DNA from: Castor canadensis
Taxonomy: Eukaryota; Chordata; Mammalia; Rodentia; Castoridae
Assembly: GCF_047511655.1 (NCBI RefSeq)
Contig: NC_133387.1
Span: 19,214,353 to 19,278,352, forward strand
Reading direction: 5' to 3'
Length of the DNA stretch: 64,000 bases
Part shown: one piece after another, positions 11,201 to 23,800 of the stretch
How the letters are laid out: each line of letters opens with the position of its first letter
How positions within the stretch are numbered: position 1 is the stretch's first letter
Notes under the pieces: model-generated
What the model was told of the DNA's origin: nothing
What the model saw: the letters and a program-made list of their open reading frames with translations, nothing else
Databases searched by the model: none
Program-made: the position numbers and the translations under genes

Positions 11201-14200
11201 CAGTACCATAATCAACAATTGGAAAAACTCACATAATAGTATCACTGGCGAGTCCAGGAGTATCACAAACTATTTTATACATATTAGATATGGTCTTACT
11301 AGATTTGGCCTTGTTTGATATGGCAGAGAAAAATCAGGTGACAGTTTGGGGACGGTTGATGGGAAAGGAGAAACAGCCTCAGGCACTCCTACAATGTGGA
11401 TCCACTAACAGCTGATTTCTTTTGGAGATTCAATATCAAAATGCAGTCTTCAAGGTATTCTGTGATGAGTATTACACATTGTAAAGCTGGATTTGTAATG
11501 AAGTTGGACTTTGTAATTTGCCCTTTTCATAAAAAATGGAGAACCCATGTTGAATGAAATGCATATGTAACAACATGGAAGTAGAAGGGACATGGCCTTG
11601 TTTTTCTTTTACCACTGCCTTCAATCACAGCCTATTGGGTGATATCTCAAGCAGATGCCAAAGCCTTCTGGTCCCTTGCAGATGTGATGGTCTCACTTTT
11701 AGATACTGAGCAGTCTAGTCCAGGTTCATATTAAAACTTCAATCTCTCATTCAAAGCTTCTCCCACCTCCTCTTTTGCCCACACCTGCTCCTTCTCAGCC
11801 CAGGCCTGAGGAAGAAAAGAAGTTAAAATGGGTGAGGAAGGGAGTTTCACTCCTCCCTTTCTTCCTCTTTTCTTCCTCCTTCTCCCTTCTAGCTTTCAAC
11901 TCTCTGCTGCTTCTAGCTTCTCCAGGGTTGGGGCAAAGGCTTCAGGGTATAGAAAAGATAAAAGGGCTAAAAGGATGTGGGCCAGAGCAACTGATGCCTG
12001 GGGCTGGTGCCCTCTCTGAGATTCAGACCCCATCTAGTTGGGCTACCTCTCTTTAGGGTTTGTGGAGTATCCTGGTGATGAGGCCTCTGCATAACCCAAG
12101 CCCAATTGTGGGTTGCGCTTTTGTATGATCACTGGTCCCCTAACTTGGTCTGTGTTCTGACCCCACTTTCCCACAGCTTTCTTGGTAGTGCCTTTCCAGG
12201 TGACTCCAGCCCAGCTTCCTTCCTCACCACAACAGCACTGCTGAACACTGAAAAGGCAGGCTGCTCCCATTGCCGTGGGTCTTTCTCCCTACTCTGGCTT
12301 CTCTGACCACACTGCAGTGGTTTCTTGCCTTTGGTCTTTCCACATGACAGCATATGCTCCCAAAGTCCAAAGCGCTCCAGCTATCCCTAGATCTCTCTCA
12401 GCATCTTCTGTGCTGGTGGGAGTAGGGCTGTGTGGCATCTCCTCTCATATCCAGGGTCTTCCCTGCAGTCTGAGGAGATCTTACCTGTTCTTTTTAGCTG
12501 TCCGGGAAGAAGGGAGAGGAACATAACAGCACATTGTCCAAAGAACATTTCATGCCACACCTCCATCACCTCCTATTCTACCCTGGTGGAGCCTGTAGAT
12601 GGGTGATGGTGCAGATCACTTCATCCTGTGTGTGTGTGCTCCACACTCATCTGTCATTGCAATGGGTAAACTGGTGGCCCCCACCATCCTTACAACTAAG
12701 ACAAACTAGAAACATCCGTTGAGCCCTCAGTGTGTCAGTAATTCTGTCTTCAAGGCAAAGGCTGGGCACCCACAGGTATGGGAGGGACTCCATATGTGTA
12801 GTTAACTGTGCTCTTAACATGCAGTTGTTGACCAGAAGTTCTCCCCATCTTTGTGCTCTCACTTGCCTTTCCCACTGTGCTCCTGTTGCCTCATATAAGT
12901 GAATCACAAGCTTCTCTTTCTAGACAGTGGCCTTCCCCGAGTCAGCCAGTAAGGATGTGGACAGGGCATAGGCTTTCCAGTGGGACAGAGAGAAGGTCCT
13001 GTGTATCCACCACTAACATCCTGGTGTTAAGTAATGATACAAATGGAGGTAGTGATGCTGATGCCATGGATCTGTTCTTAGAATTAACAGTGTCATAATG
13101 AATAAAGTCTATATTAAGATGCTTGGCACCTAATAAGCACTCTGTATTCAGTATTATTCAAAGTGTTAGCATTGCTTCAAAGGAAGCGTGTTGCCCCTGC
13201 TCCAGCCCTGGCTCCTATAGCATCTCAGAGGGCTGGAAGACTAGGGTGAGATGACTTAAGTCCCTTACACTAAGCACTCAATATGGGGACGAGAACTCCC
13301 CTCTCACCAAATGTGGTCCACTCTGGTTTCCATGTTTCCTTTGCTTCATTCCAGCACATCAACTGCAGACTTCACTTCCCTGATGCAGAACAAGGTATGG
13401 CCTTGGGTTTTTCTGTGCTTTGAGATCACTTGAAAGTCCTTCCAGATAAGTCATGGACCAAGAGTTTATACCTCCATGGATATAAGGGTGGAGGGGCACT
13501 CACTAGGGTTGGACATAAGAAGGGCTGGTGTGGCTCCTGTCAGGGAGTCTGAGTATTTCAGAACCCAGCCCTGAGTCCTGGACTTGGCATGTAAAATGCA
13601 GGTTAATCTCTTTTCTTGGAAACCCAAGATTCAGTCATCCAGATTTCAAGAGCCACAGATTCAAGCTCAGGATTTCTTTCAGTGGGATTCCACTTACAAA
13701 ATCTTAGTATTAAAGGGACACATTTATAGGGGAAAGCCAAGTTTACCTCCCCCTTTTCTCAAAACTAGTTTTATGTCTCCTTGTGAGAAGCATAAAAAGC
13801 CTATAGAACTGTGGACTAGAGCTGGAAGTGGTGGCACACATCTGCAATCCCAGCTACTCAGGAGGCAAAGATCAGAAGGATTGTAGTTTGAGGCCAGTCT
13901 GAGCAACAACAACAACAAAAAAGGTTATCAAGACCTCATCTCAAAAAACAACCCAGGTGTGATAGTACATGCTAATTCCAGCTACGTGGGAGGCATAAGT
14001 AGGAAGATCAGAGTCTGAGGTCAGGCAAAGGCAAACCCCTATCTGAAAAATAAGTAAAGCACAAAAGTACTTGGGGACCTAGCTCAAGTGGCAGAGTGGG
14101 ACTGAGGTTTGAACTCAGCCTTGACAACAAACAAAAAACTGTGGACTTTGTTGTGGTGGAATTTTTAGTTTGAGTCAAAAAAATAAAGAGTTTGTCAGCT

Positions 14201-17200
14201 AATGAAATTCTAGCAAGTCAGGATCTCATAAAAGGACAAAGGCATGTTCACCAACTTTCAAAAGCTTCTTCAGATGGGTGCTTGATGCTGGCTGGACTAT
14301 TGGGTGTGAAGATGGAGGCTGGCCCATTGGGGTGCTTTCAGTGTGCTCCCTCCCTGGCTGCTGGTCTCTGAGTCCCACAGTGCCAAGGTGTGGGGTGGCC
14401 CTGGGATAGTTAGGTGCTTCTCCACCATCCTCTTCCTAACAGTGTAATGGCCTTTGTCCCAACAGAATCTGAATGGTGTGCCCACTACCACCAATCCTAT
14501 CAAAGCAGCAAACCAACACCAGGGCAAGAAGCAGCACCTATCCCAGGTAACAGAATCCCAACTACATATAACACCTGGTGCCTCCTCAGTGCACCAGATA
14601 AGGACTTCCTTATACTAGAGAGATGTCACTAGGCACTTCACACCCACATCTGGTTTGTGTGTGCATGACAATAAAGCAACAAGCTCACTGGACATCTGTA
14701 GAAGTCTATAGTCTAAATCAGAGGTGCTCAAATGATCTCTCAAAGGTGCTTTTGCAACACTGCAGATGTTTTTATCATCCTCAGATTGTAAAGCAACTGC
14801 TTTTCTGCATAGATAAGAAATTTCCTGACACTCTACCATGGAAAAAAGTGCAGAAATCCAGTGAATGTTAAGACTGGTATAAAATGGCAGCTGTCACCTA
14901 CAATCCTAGATTTCAAATTTTTGTGTTCATCAACAATCTCAATTGTTTAACACCCATAAAGATAATACCTGCCACCATTTGTGAAATGTTTATTATGTAC
15001 CAAGCACTGTGCTACGCCTTTTCTTCCTAGTCTTGGCTTGGTGAGGTAGCCATTTTGAGCTCCATTTTTGCAAGGTAGGTAGAGAGATGGAATCATGAGT
15101 CCAGGCTGAATGAGGGCAACAACTTTATTCAAATCCAGTCTCCCTGAACATGTGCAGTTAAGCCCCTGGTACATTTCCAGTTACAAAGTAATGTATGCCA
15201 ATTAAATGCTATAATTATGTTTTAAATATTGGAGTTCAATGTAAAATTTTACTGGAGAAAGAGAATCTAAGTCATCTCTTCCAGCTCTGATAACCAGTAG
15301 ATCTTCCTAAGGGATTTTGAAGGGTTCAAGCCTTACTTTGGCCCTCCACGGACAATGAGACAATGGTAAAGGGTTATGAGACACGTGGCTCATTGGCCCC
15401 TTCCCCACTGGTCTTCTTGTTCCCTAACCTGCTTACATTTACACCCCGCTTTTCCAAGAATCAGTGAGGTTAGCCAGGCCTAGAGGGAGTAGGAGGCACT
15501 TGCTTCTTTAGTTCATACTTAAGGTCAGAGATCAGGAGCCTCTGTGACCCTGAGAGGCCATCTTCTGGACCAAGCAGGGCTCATATTCATATGCAAAGGG
15601 GGAGGAAAAAGTAGAGAGGAAAGGCAAATAGCAAAAACAAGAAGAGAGCGAGGCAAGGAGGGAGGAGAGAATAACACATGTCAACATCTTCCGTGAATGC
15701 AGGTTTTTCTGTAAAGGTGTGTTAGTTTTCCATCCTTGTGACAAATACCTGAGAAAAACAACTTAAAGGGAGGAACTGTTCATTTCAGCTCAGGGTTTTA
15801 AAGGTTTCAGTCCATCAGGGCAGGGAGGGTGTGGTGAAGCAAAGCAGCTCACAACAGCAGCCAGGAAGCACAGAACCAGCATGCCTGTGCTGGTGGCCTT
15901 GCTGCTGCTTTTCCTTTTGTTCCATCCAGACCCCCAATCACATTCACATGGCCTTCCCTCCTCATTTAATTCTCTCTGGAAAGCCCTCACAGACACACCC
16001 AGAGGTGCTCTTTACTAATCTCTTAGGGGCTGCCAACCTAATCAAGTTGACGAGTAACCAATACACAGGCTTTTTTCCCCTCTGGTGTTGGGTATCAAAC
16101 CCAGGGCCTTTCTTTCCCATGTCAGGCAAGCCCTCTACCACAGGCCTACACCCCCAGTCTCCAAGGCTTATTTTTAATCCTCCCCAGCACTCTAATTCCA
16201 CACACAATAAGCATCTTCTGTTGGTTCAAACACAAAGTAGAGTTTTCATGGAGTTAAAGGAAACCACAAACCATGTTATCAGTATTAATACACTGATAAC
16301 ACAAAAAGCATAATAGCTTACCATTCATTAAATGGCAGGAATTGATCTAAGTGCTTTACATATGTTAACTTCATTTATACTTCACAACAATAAAGTAGAG
16401 AAAATATGGTTTTCTCCATTTTAGAAAAGAAGAAACTAGCTCAGAGTCATGCCAAAGTTGGTGAACGGTAGAATGTGGGATTTGTCTTTCTCAAGCCAAA
16501 GCTCAAAACCATGGTGCCTCTTGTCACTCAGGCTTTATGTGCTAGCTTCAGAGACTTACTGACTGTCCTTTGATAGGAAAAGCCACGGGCCCCCAGTCCC
16601 CGGAACCAAGAGCTGAACAGAAAGTACAGGTCCCAACATGACCAAATGATCTGCAAGTGCCTCTCTCTGAGCATATCCTACGCCGCTACCATTGGCGGCC
16701 TGACCACTATCATTGGCACATCCACCAGCCTCATTTTCCTGGAACACTTCAACAAGTAAGTGATTCACTCACTCAAGAAATATTTCCTAACCACCCACTG
16801 GGCAGATGAGTGGACTAGAACTGGACTAAATGCTAGGATTATAGAAGGATGAAGTAGGGCAGAGGACATAAAGATTAAGCTCAAATATTTAAGGTAGACT
16901 TCAAAACAGAAAACAGTATCAGACAAGAGAGGGGAAATCCAGGAAGATAAAGTGACATGCTGTCCAAGGAGGAAAGTGCTTCAAGAAAGGGAGTTGAGGG
17001 GAGTCAGGGAATGTAAGGGAAGGGGTAATCTTGTTCAAAGTACACTGTACTTTGAAATTATCACAATGAAGCCCCCTTCATATATCAGTGTATGCTAATT
17101 AAAAAGTAAAATAAAATTTAAAAAAGAAAGAAAGAGGGAGTGACTACAATACTTAATGCCAGTGAATAATGGCCCACAATAAGGATAAAAATGTATCCAT

Positions 17201-17827
17201 CATATTGGTTGACATTTGACATGGTGAAAACTATGATCTGGGAAATAGAAATTTGGTAAAGTGATGGGAAATGGAGCCAGATTTCAGACAGATGGGGAGT
17301 AACACTGGGTGGGGGGTTGCACATGGAGAGTTTACTGTGAAGGCAGGAGAGGTATGGGGTGGTTATACAAGGAGAAGAAGAGGCAAGGAGAGATTTTAAG
17401 ATGGATGACATTTAAACACTGGTAAGGATAATTCCAATGAGAAGAAAATTAAAGATTTGGGAGAGTGGATCATTGACAGAAGAATGTCACTGAGAAGAAG
17501 GATGGCATCCAGAGAAGAGAGTAACTCATCAGCAACAAGAGGAAAAACACATCTTTCCTTCTAGCAGGAAGGAGAAGAAGGAAGGAAAAAAGTAAGTTGT
17601 AGGAAGAGAGGAAAAGGAAAAGGAAGTGGAGAGAAAGGATGGAAGGAGCGAGCAAGAGAGGGTAGGAAGGCATGACCAAGGAAAGTTTAAGACCTAATTC
17701 TTCAGGATTAAAGTAAGCCTCACAGACTCATCACAGTGTTCTCTCCAGGTCGCTCTTCTTGGTGTTGGTAAACAGACCATCCTATAGTTCATTTTCACCA
17801 TTTCAAAAACCTACAAACTCTGTATGA

Positions 17828-17884
<57 letters not shown>

Positions 17885-20800
17885 TATGTTTGGAGAGTCC
17901 AAGTACTAGTTCTGTTATGGGCACTGTCAGTAATGGAGTCCTCCTGAGGCCCTAGAGCCCAAATTTCCAGAATTAGCTGCTTTGTGTCCCCCATCAAAAC
18001 TCACATTCCTTCAGTGACTTTCTTACAAAGTATACCAGACCTCTCTTCCATTCTCTGTGGTCTTGAAAACCAGATGAATAAACTTATCACGACCTTCATG
18101 TAAATTAAGGATAAATAGGTCCTGTGTAATTTTCCTGAGTACAAAGTATGATATTGATTTTGGTGGCTTTAATGCCTATCTTAGCTTACTTCATAATTCT
18201 TGCCTGGACTCTGTATACAATTGCAACTAACTAAATAAATATGTTTTAACTAATGTCTTACCATATTGTTACCCTTACCTGTCCCCTTTGCCTTGCTTTG
18301 TGTGTTCATAAGGAGCATTGGCTATCACCCCCCACCCCCCCAAATGCCATGTGGAAATTTTTCCTTTTCTAACTATTGACCTGGTCTTCGTCTTCCAGCC
18401 AGTACCCAGCCGCAGAGGTGGTGAACTTTGGCACCTGGTTCCTCTTCAGCTTCCCCATCTCCCTCATCATGCTGGTGGTCAGCTGGTTCTGGATGCACTG
18501 GCTTTTCCTGGGCTGCAAGTGAGTGCCAGGATCCTGCCGGCAAAGATCTGAAGCTCTTCTGTCAACCCAAAGGTCATGGCCTGGAGAAGGCTCTGCTCCA
18601 AGTGGGGCAGCCCAGGAACCAACAGAACTGCCCCAAGGAGAGTGCAGTGGGCCAGACTAGGAACCAGATGTCTCTTCTGAACATTCTGAACTTTTATGAA
18701 CTCTGCACTTTACTCTTAGTCTACAGTGAAATGTTCCTAATTCTGGCTAATTGATTAGAGGGTCTGTCTGGTTTATAGAAGGCCTAAATTGAAGAGTTTT
18801 TAGTGTGGTTGCATTGTTCTCAAAGCATGTAGAGTAATTCATCTACTCTTAGGAATATGGTTATAAGTAGAAATTGCCTTAGGTTTTCTTTTATACTTAG
18901 TAGTTTGTATGGAATATGCTCATGTCCCTCAAAACAACAAAATAGATATGTCCCTTGCAATATTATTTCAAATATTAGTCTGCTAGTAAGTCTTTTCCTC
19001 AGAACTATCAGTCTACTTTAAATTTGATCAGATAACACAATAAGAGAATAAATATATGATGTTCTGTTAGTCCCTGGAACCCAGCACTGCATTGGTCAAG
19101 GAATGTTCTCTAAGCTGACTTTTCTTTTTACTCAGACTGTTGTCAAACCAGTGATGGCTGTAACTTCTGAAATTCCAATATTCTAATATAAATTAATGCC
19201 TACTTTTACCTTGGACAAGCCTTGTCTCTAGACAAATAAACACACACACACACATACATACATACCTGTAGACATATATACCACATCACACTGACTCTCT
19301 TATTCATGTACAAGTATAAAGAATCAACCTCACCTAAGTACCCATTCACAAGCCCATTAGACATGACCTCACATTCATACACCAGAAGCATGCCCTACTG
19401 GATGTGCCCAAAATGCTAGTGGGAAGAATAAACATGGCAGATAGAACTGTATGAGTAGCAGTGGAATGGAGTGTGTGAACAAAATGGAGAAAGGTGATCA
19501 CAGCAAGTAAATGACTAAATATTGCTTACTATTTGACTCCTCTGAACCTCAAAAGCATGTTTTCTTTACTTTTTTGCTCACTCTCCCTGCTCAGCTTTAA
19601 AGAGACCTGTTCTCTGAGCAAGAAGAAGAAGACCAAAAGGGAAGAGATGTCAGAGAAGAGGATTCGAGCAGAATATGAAAAGCTGGGAGACATTAGGTAA
19701 GAAATCAGCCATTCCCCTTTCCTCTTTTCCAGCATGGAAACACAGCAGGTAAAGTGAAGCACAGAAGCAACCTTGTTCCTGACAGTCCTTGACACTGGCA
19801 GAATTCATGAATTCTATTAATCCCAGCATTTAGAAGATTCTATTTATTGCCAAAGCCAATCTGGCCCAGATTTCGGTGGCCGCCCTTCCCCTTGGCTATA
19901 TTCAGAGTCCAAGGTATAGCTGTGCTGTGGGGACAGAGTGTCTAGATGGGGCAGCTGGAGAAAGACCAACAGAAAGAGCACAGCTACCCTGTTGAAACAT
20001 GCTGAATTCCCTCCAAAGTCAGCACTCCTCACATTGCTCAAATGGGCCACCACAGTAATCCAGTGGTCACTTCTAGAAGATGGGGGTTAGTGCTATATTT
20101 AGAGCATAAAGCAGCATCAAATACAGAAAGTCCAAAAAGGTATTACCCACCTTCAGCTATTTTTTTTTTTTTTTTTGGTGATACTGGAGTTTGAACTCAT
20201 GGCCTCACGTTTGCTAGACAGGCACTCTACCACATGAGCTACACACCCCCAGTCCTTTTTACTTTAGTTATTTTGGATAGGGTTTTACATTTATGCCAGG
20301 GCCAGCATGGACCACAGGTTTCCTATTTATGCTTCCCACATAGCTAGGATGATAGGCACACACCATCATGCCCAGCTGTTGATTGAGATGGAGTCTCACA
20401 ACTTTTTACCAGGTTTAGCCTCAAATCATGATCCTCCCAATCTCTGCCTTCCAAGTAGCTAGGACTACAGGTGTGAACAGTCAGGCTCAGCTTACCATCA
20501 GTTATTTTCTGTTAGCATTTCCACGATGACCCAGATTCTGTTTAATGCTATTTTTCCTCTCATATCAATTGGCATGTACAAATTGGTGTAAAGCAATTCA
20601 GGTAAAAAATGTATTTTTAAAACTTTAAGTTACAGAAAGAATAAATGTTCATTGTAAAACATTTATAAAATAAGGAAATTAGTAAGAAAAATTTAAGTTG
20701 TCTTATGTTCTTAGCATCCTAATGTTAACTATGAAATGTTAGCATGATATATTTCTTTCCATGTTTTTTCACACAAAATTATATATATGTTTGGTAAAAT

Positions 20801-23800
20801 TCATTCTGACTATAGTTGTATATCTTGCATTTTTTTCCACTTAACATTGTACTGTCACTATGTTCCCATGTCACTAATTCTGCTGTGGAAACACGATTGT
20901 TAGTAGATGCATCTCATTTTACCATATAGTTGTACTAAAATGTATTCAATGACATGGAATATCATTGGATAAATGACAAAATGGTTGCTTCCATATTCTG
21001 AAATAGGTAAGATTTCAGTGTGCATTTTGAGTTACTGTCTTAGATGAAACAAATGACCAAATTAAGTCTCCTTATATATTTGATCAAATGGTCTCAAAAA
21101 TTTGCAGTAGTTCCTACTCTTCACGGTACAGTACCTGAGGGTACCCACTGCACTGTATTCTCTGCATAGGTTATTAATTAAATTATTTTATACATGTGTA
21201 ATGCTATGTTCTTTTCCTTCCCATATCAATTTCTCTAGAAGCATGATTAATGTCCTCCTTCTTAGCATCACTCAGTCAGTCTTCTTTGTAACTCACTGCT
21301 GGCCATTCTAGTGGTTAAGCAGTGACTATGTTTTATGGAATTTCCCAGTCCTGGAGTGGGTCTTTCTCTTGTATTTTCTAGCTACCCAGAAATGGTGACT
21401 GGATTTTTCTTCATCCTGATGACTGTGCTGTGGTTTACCCGGGAACCTGGCTTCGTCCCTGGCTGGGATTCTTTCTTTGAAAAGCAAGTGATGTTGTTTG
21501 CTCCTTAAGAACTACCCCCTTACCAGATTCCTCAGGCAGTAACCACAGGTATCCTGTCATAGCTCTTGGAGGTAGACACAAAGCATTTGGTTCCCTGAAA
21601 AATCCACCATTTCTAGGGAAGCATCAGTGTGGAGTCAGGAAGAAAACAGTGTTTGGCCTCCCAGCCTGGAATTGAGATCACACACTAGATGTGTGACTTG
21701 AGTCTTCTTACATAAGCTCTTGGAACATCAAGTATCTCCTGGAGTATTGTGAGGGTGAAAGGAGGAAGTGTCTCTAATAAAGTGCCAACTGTAAAGAAGC
21801 TATGATCATGGAGAGGCTGAGGTCTGTGGAGGATGGAGGGCACCAAGAGAGGCCACATAGGCTCCCATGCCACCCTTGCATATTCCCCTAAGGGCCAGAA
21901 CCACTGGGTACAGGCCAAGAGCTCTCCAAGCACCAACTTCTCATTTAAGAAGAGATATGCATGGAGTGTGGCCCTCACAGGAGAGAGGATTCATCCTTTC
22001 CTATTCTTTCTTATCTAAAACAGTTCCAGATCACTCCTTCTAGGACTACTGTGCCCACTGGTTCACACTAAGATATCTCCCCTAGCCAGGTCCTTCCTCT
22101 AGATATTAACCATTGCCCACGAATCCACTGTGGAATAGCATGGTTGCAACTGGCAAGAAGTCAGGTTGCTGTCTTTTCTAGATCAGGTTCTCAAAAGAGG
22201 AATTGTGTTCAGACAACTGTCCTGAGGCTTGTGTTGCTCCTGAGAATTCCTAACCCTCATCTTCCATATTTGTCCCTCTCCTAGGAAAGGCTACCGCACT
22301 GATGCCACAGTCTCTGTCTTCCTCGGCTTCCTCCTTTTCCTAATCCCAGCCAAGAAGCCCTGCTTAGGGAAAAAGAGTGATGGTGAGAGAAGGTTCAAGG
22401 GATGAAGTTGGGGGTGGCTCTAGACAAAGAACACCCAAGTCAGAATTTTTCAAAGGAGGCTTACCAAGACCCTTCAGACTCCCCCCACTTCCCAAATCCT
22501 TCAATTCACCCATTAGGCCCTTATTTCTGTAAATCATGCTCATCATGATTTTTTTCTGTCTCTCCATCTCTCTTTCTACCTATGATTCAGGGGTGGACCG
22601 GGAGTCCTCCATGGGGACAGAGCCCATCATCACATGGAAGGACTTTCAGAAAACCATGCCCTGGGAAATTGTCATCCTGGTGGGAGGAGGCTATGCCCTG
22701 GCTTCTGGAAGCAAGGTAACCCTTCAATTCTGTTTTTATGGGTCAAATGTTGGTCCTGAAGCTGTACTTAAGGACTCATTACAGTCTAGGAAGGGAAGAC
22801 TCAAAGGAGCTGAGGGAGAAGCAAAATGTCACCAGGTCAATAAGAAAGGCAGCAATAAAGCAAGGTAGATGTACTGTTCCTCTCTGACCTTCTCAGTTAG
22901 TGTCACTGAAACAGAGACTTATGAATCAGCTGTGCCAGGGGTCATAGAGCACAGGCATTCACACCTTCCTTACAGGTCCCACACTGCAACAGTTTGAGTT
23001 CTGTAGCCATCTCCATCTGGAATCTGACAGCAGTGATAGGTGATGGGTCATAAGGGCTCAGAGATGCCCCAAGTGATAACACAATGGATTGCCCTCTGTC
23101 AGCCAGATGCATAGACTGCCTCTTCAGAGAATCTTTGCTCAAGCTGATGTAAATGCTGGCTGAATGGCTCAAGTGGTAGAGTGCCTGCCTAGCAAGTGTG
23201 AGGCTCTGAGTTCAAACCCCAGTGCCCCCCACACACACACTCACACACAAAAGGGAGAAGGACATAATGGAGCCAGAACATACCAACATGAACAGGTGTC
23301 CATGCTGCTTATAATAAGCGTAAGCTGATGTAAAAGCTGTTTGATTCCTGGTTGGGAGCATTCAGAGTGAGATCTTTTTAGTGGGTTTGGTAGAAATAAT
23401 TGAAATTCCTAAAGCATCAGCCCTCTCCGAAATAGGAAACAATCCTACAAATGCATCCTATGAAGGTTCAAACTGTTTCTCCCTCCACTTTGTCTACATA
23501 CACTAACCCATTCTAAACTTGGTTCACTTTTTTATTTTTATTTTTGGCAGCACTGAAGTTTGAACTCAGGGTCTCATGCTTGCAAGGCAGGCACTCTTAC
23601 TGATTGAGACTTTCCACAAGCCCTAAATTTGGTTCATTTTTGATTGCCTATTTCTTACGGGCCTAAATGCTGTTCACATCATTGACAACCAAGTCACAGA
23701 GTCCTACCCTGGAAAGGAACCTCAAAGGACACGGAGCCCCATCTCCTACCCAATGAGACATTTTCCTCCAGGACACCCCTGGCTTGGACACCTCCACTGA

